Assembly (NCBI GenBank): GCA_934667425.1
Contig: CAKULV010000028.1
Coordinates: 1 to 44,706 of the forward strand
DNA from: an uncultured Kiritimatiellota bacterium
GTDB lineage: Bacteria > Verrucomicrobiota > Kiritimatiellia > RFP12 > UBA1067
Reading direction: 5' to 3'
DNA: 44,706 nt
Shown here: positions 43,110 through 44,706 of the stretch, piece after piece
Numbering within the stretch: the stretch's first letter is position 1
How the letters are laid out: every line of letters begins with the position of its first letter
The notes under the pieces: model-generated
Told to the model about the DNA's origin: nothing
The model's database searches: none
The model's input: the letters and a program-made list of their open reading frames with translations, nothing else
Translations under genes and position numbers: made by a program

Positions 43110-44706
43110 ATGGAGACGGCTGCGGAGAGGGCGGCGAAGGTGGGCGAGGTGCGGCGACGCCTCGCGGAGGGTACGCCGATGGCGGCGGCGCTCGCGGCGG
43201 CGGGGGTGGCGGCGACGACCTACCGGCGGTGGGCGGAGCGGCTCGGCGCGGGCGGGGTCGCGGCGCTCGCGGACCGGCCGAAAAGCGGGCGGCCGCCGTC
43301 GGTCGAACTCGCGGACGACGAGAAGTCGCTTCTCCGGCGCGTCTACCTGCAGTCGAACCGCTGCGAGCGGTCCGGCTCGATGACGATGGCCGCGCGGATC
43401 GCGGCCCGCGACCCGGACAACTGCCTGAGGCCGGAGACGCGCGCGGCGATCCTCGCCGAGCGCTGCTCGAAGCACCACCTGCCCGTGGAGGTGCGGCGGG
43501 CGATGCGCGAGGTGGCCCCCGCCGCGGTGGCGCGGTACCGCGACGGCCGCGCGGGGCAGAACGACGGCATCTACGTGCCCGGGTGGCTGCGGCGCGACGA
43601 GGAGACGGGGCGGCTCCTCCTCCCGGGCGAGCGCCAGGTGTGGGACGACGCCTCGGTGAACGTGGCCGTGGCCGTCCCCTGGGCGGGGCGCGGGGACAGG
43701 GCGGGGGACCGCTGGGGCTGGCGCGCGGCCAGGTACCAGCTCCTGGCGGGCATCGACTGCGCGACGGACTTCCTCTGCGGCTTCGGGTACGTGATGCGCA
43801 CGTCGGACGGCTACCGGGCGTGCGACGTCGCGAACGTGATGCACCGGGTGTGGCAACAGCAGGGCTACATGCCGCGCAGGGTCGTCCTGGAGGGCGGCAG
43901 CTGGCAGGCGAAGCCCACCCTCGACTTCCTCCGCACGGCGGGCGTGGGCGTGGTCTCGGCGAAGGGGCGCCCGAACCAGAAGCTCGTGGAGAACTACTTC
44001 AACCGGCTGTGGACGGCCCTCTCCATCTTCCTGCCCGCCTACGGCCAGATCGGGCGCTACCGGGGCGAGATGCGCAGGGAGAACCTGAACTGGATGAAGG
44101 TGCAGTCCGGGAGCGCGGACCCGCGCAGGTACTTCCCGACGCTCAGGCAGTTCCTCGATGCGCTCAACAGGGCGGTGGCGTATCTGCGGTGGGAGCGGGT
44201 GGAGAGCAAGATCTACGGGACGTGGAGTCCGGAGGAGCTGTACCGGGGCGCGGCGGCGAACGGCCTGCCGCTCGTGGAGGGACTGGAGCGCTACGCGCTG
44301 CCGGTCGCGGCGCGGCGGCAGCTCCGGCGCGGGGGGATGGCGTTCGTGACGGCGGAGACGCAGCTGGAGGGGCTGCGGCACGAGTACGCGTTCGCGACGC
44401 GCGAGGGGTGGCGGTACGACGGCGCGAGCGTGGTGGTGCGCTTCGACCCGGCGACGGCGGCGGCGCGCGGCGCCTCGATCGAGCTCGCGGAGGCGTGGCG
44501 CGGCTTCCGCGCCGGGACGGTGGTCGACGCGGCGGCGCCGTGCGTCTCGGCTCCGCCGGACTTCCTCTCGGACGCCGGGCTCTTCGACCTGCGCGGGGCG
44601 GGGGTGCACGAGAAGCGGGCGGGCCGCGCGGCGGTGCGCACGGTCGTGACGGCCTACGACGCGCGCGGGCCGGTGGCGACGCGCCTCGACGAGGGCGGCC
44701 GGGCGG
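43110..44706 (+). CDS. Mu A-type DDE transposase, partial
   Basis: 532 codons to the window edge, no stop yet. N-terminal helix-turn-helix (LAAAGVAATTYRRWAERLG), then an RNase H-like integrase core. The first acidic residue is in VWDDASVNVAV (Asp179/180), the second position in VVLEGGSWQAK (Glu261, where aspartate is usual), and the third in KLVENYFNRLW (Glu294). A Mu transposase C-terminal beta-barrel follows (HEYAFATREGWRYDG, VVVRFDPA). It catalyses phage integration and replicative transposition. AGGAGG is upstream and the start is 2 nt after the ParB-like stop. G+C content is extreme. Confidence 0.88.
   Translation, partial: METAAERAAKVGEVRRRLAEGTPMAAALAAAGVAATTYRRWAERLGAGGVAALADRPKSGRPPSVELADDEKSLLRRVYLQSNRCERSGSMTMAARIAARDPDNCLRPETRAAILAERCSKHHLPVEVRRAMREVAPAAVARYRDGRAGQNDGIYVPGWLRRDEETGRLLLPGERQVWDDASVNVAVAVPWAGRGDRAGDRWGWRAARYQLLAGIDCATDFLCGFGYVMRTSDGYRACDVANVMHRVWQQQGYMPRRVVLEGGSWQAKPTLDFLRTAGVGVVSAKGRPNQKLVENYFNRLWTALSIFLPAYGQIGRYRGEMRRENLNWMKVQSGSADPRRYFPTLRQFLDALNRAVAYLRWERVESKIYGTWSPEELYRGAAANGLPLVEGLERYALPVAARRQLRRGGMAFVTAETQLEGLRHEYAFATREGWRYDGASVVVRFDPATAAARGASIELAEAWRGFRAGTVVDAAAPCVSAPPDFLSDAGLFDLRGAGVHEKRAGRAAVRTVVTAYDARGPVATRLDEGGRA

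Larger units (their letters stand above)
33313..44706. mobile_element. Mu-like transposable prophage, partial
   Basis: Contains Mu gp29-type portal (DUF935), gp28-type large terminase, gp27-type DUF3486, DUF1353, a lipoprotein, a phage repressor, a Cro/Ner-like protein, a ParB-like protein and a Mu A-type DDE transposase. Much more G+C-rich than the defence island beside it. The left end is placed by the repeated motifs and by the methyltransferase remnant; the right end is beyond the window. Head, protease and tail genes are not seen. Confidence 0.85.

Noticed and set aside
42891..44609. 572-residue open frame antisense to the transposase
   Set aside because: Arginine/proline/histidine-rich shadow of a very G+C-rich coding strand; the plus strand has clear transposase motifs.

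Overview
The window looks like a bacterial chromosome segment from a Gram-negative heterotroph. Lipoprotein and Sec-type signal peptides, a periplasmic-style GH97 glycosidase, a large M16C protease and a second TIM-barrel glycosidase-like exported protein point to a polysaccharide-using bacterium. The mix is reminiscent of the PVC group (for example Kiritimatiellota or Verrucomicrobiota), but there is no rRNA or marker in view that proves this, so the assignment is tentative.

Region 1 (1-13.7 kb) is ordinary chromosome, all on the minus strand: tRNA-Ser(GGA) cut by the window edge, a tandem GT2 glycosyltransferase, GH97, argS, def, an M16C protease, eno, ybeY and an unassigned glycosidase-like protein. 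Promoters here share an extended -10 of the form TGRTATAAT, and three sit so close to the start codon (10-13 nt) that the mRNAs should be nearly leaderless.

Region 2 (13.7-15.8 kb) is a transition with a nitroreductase-like protein, a DUF1653 protein, a truncated nucleotidyltransferase and an HNH_2 nuclease.

Region 3 (15.9-33.3 kb) is a defence island, again all minus strand and visibly A+T-richer in its centre. In transcription order it holds an XRE regulator behind a strong sigma70-type promoter, the N-terminal half of a DruE-like helicase, a HARE-HTH/Mrr restriction protein, a 41-codon ORF, a single-chain restriction-methylase-specificity protein, RhuM, RadC, a DUF6161-like coiled-coil membrane protein, a 1312-residue Mrr-nuclease/STAND-like NTPase whose Walker A lysine is replaced by leucine, a HEPN-like protein, two small unknown ORFs, an AlbA_2 fragment and a full AlbA_2/HATPase protein. 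Most junctions are 4-nt ATGA overlaps or close-spaced. The best candidate for an undescribed system is the DUF6161 + lysine-less Mrr-STAND + HEPN + small-ORF block (17.6-24.4 kb).

Region 4 (about 33.3-44.7 kb, continuing past the edge) is a very G+C-rich Mu-like transposable prophage: Mu gp27/gp28/gp29-type packaging and portal genes run left, a repressor coupled to a TerB/PH-domain accessory gene runs left, and a Cro/Ner-like gene, a ParB-like gene and a DDE transposase run right. Its left end lies beside a degraded type III methyltransferase gene and carries repeated TAGGGTTC motifs that may be transposase sites. No CRISPR array or rRNA is visible.
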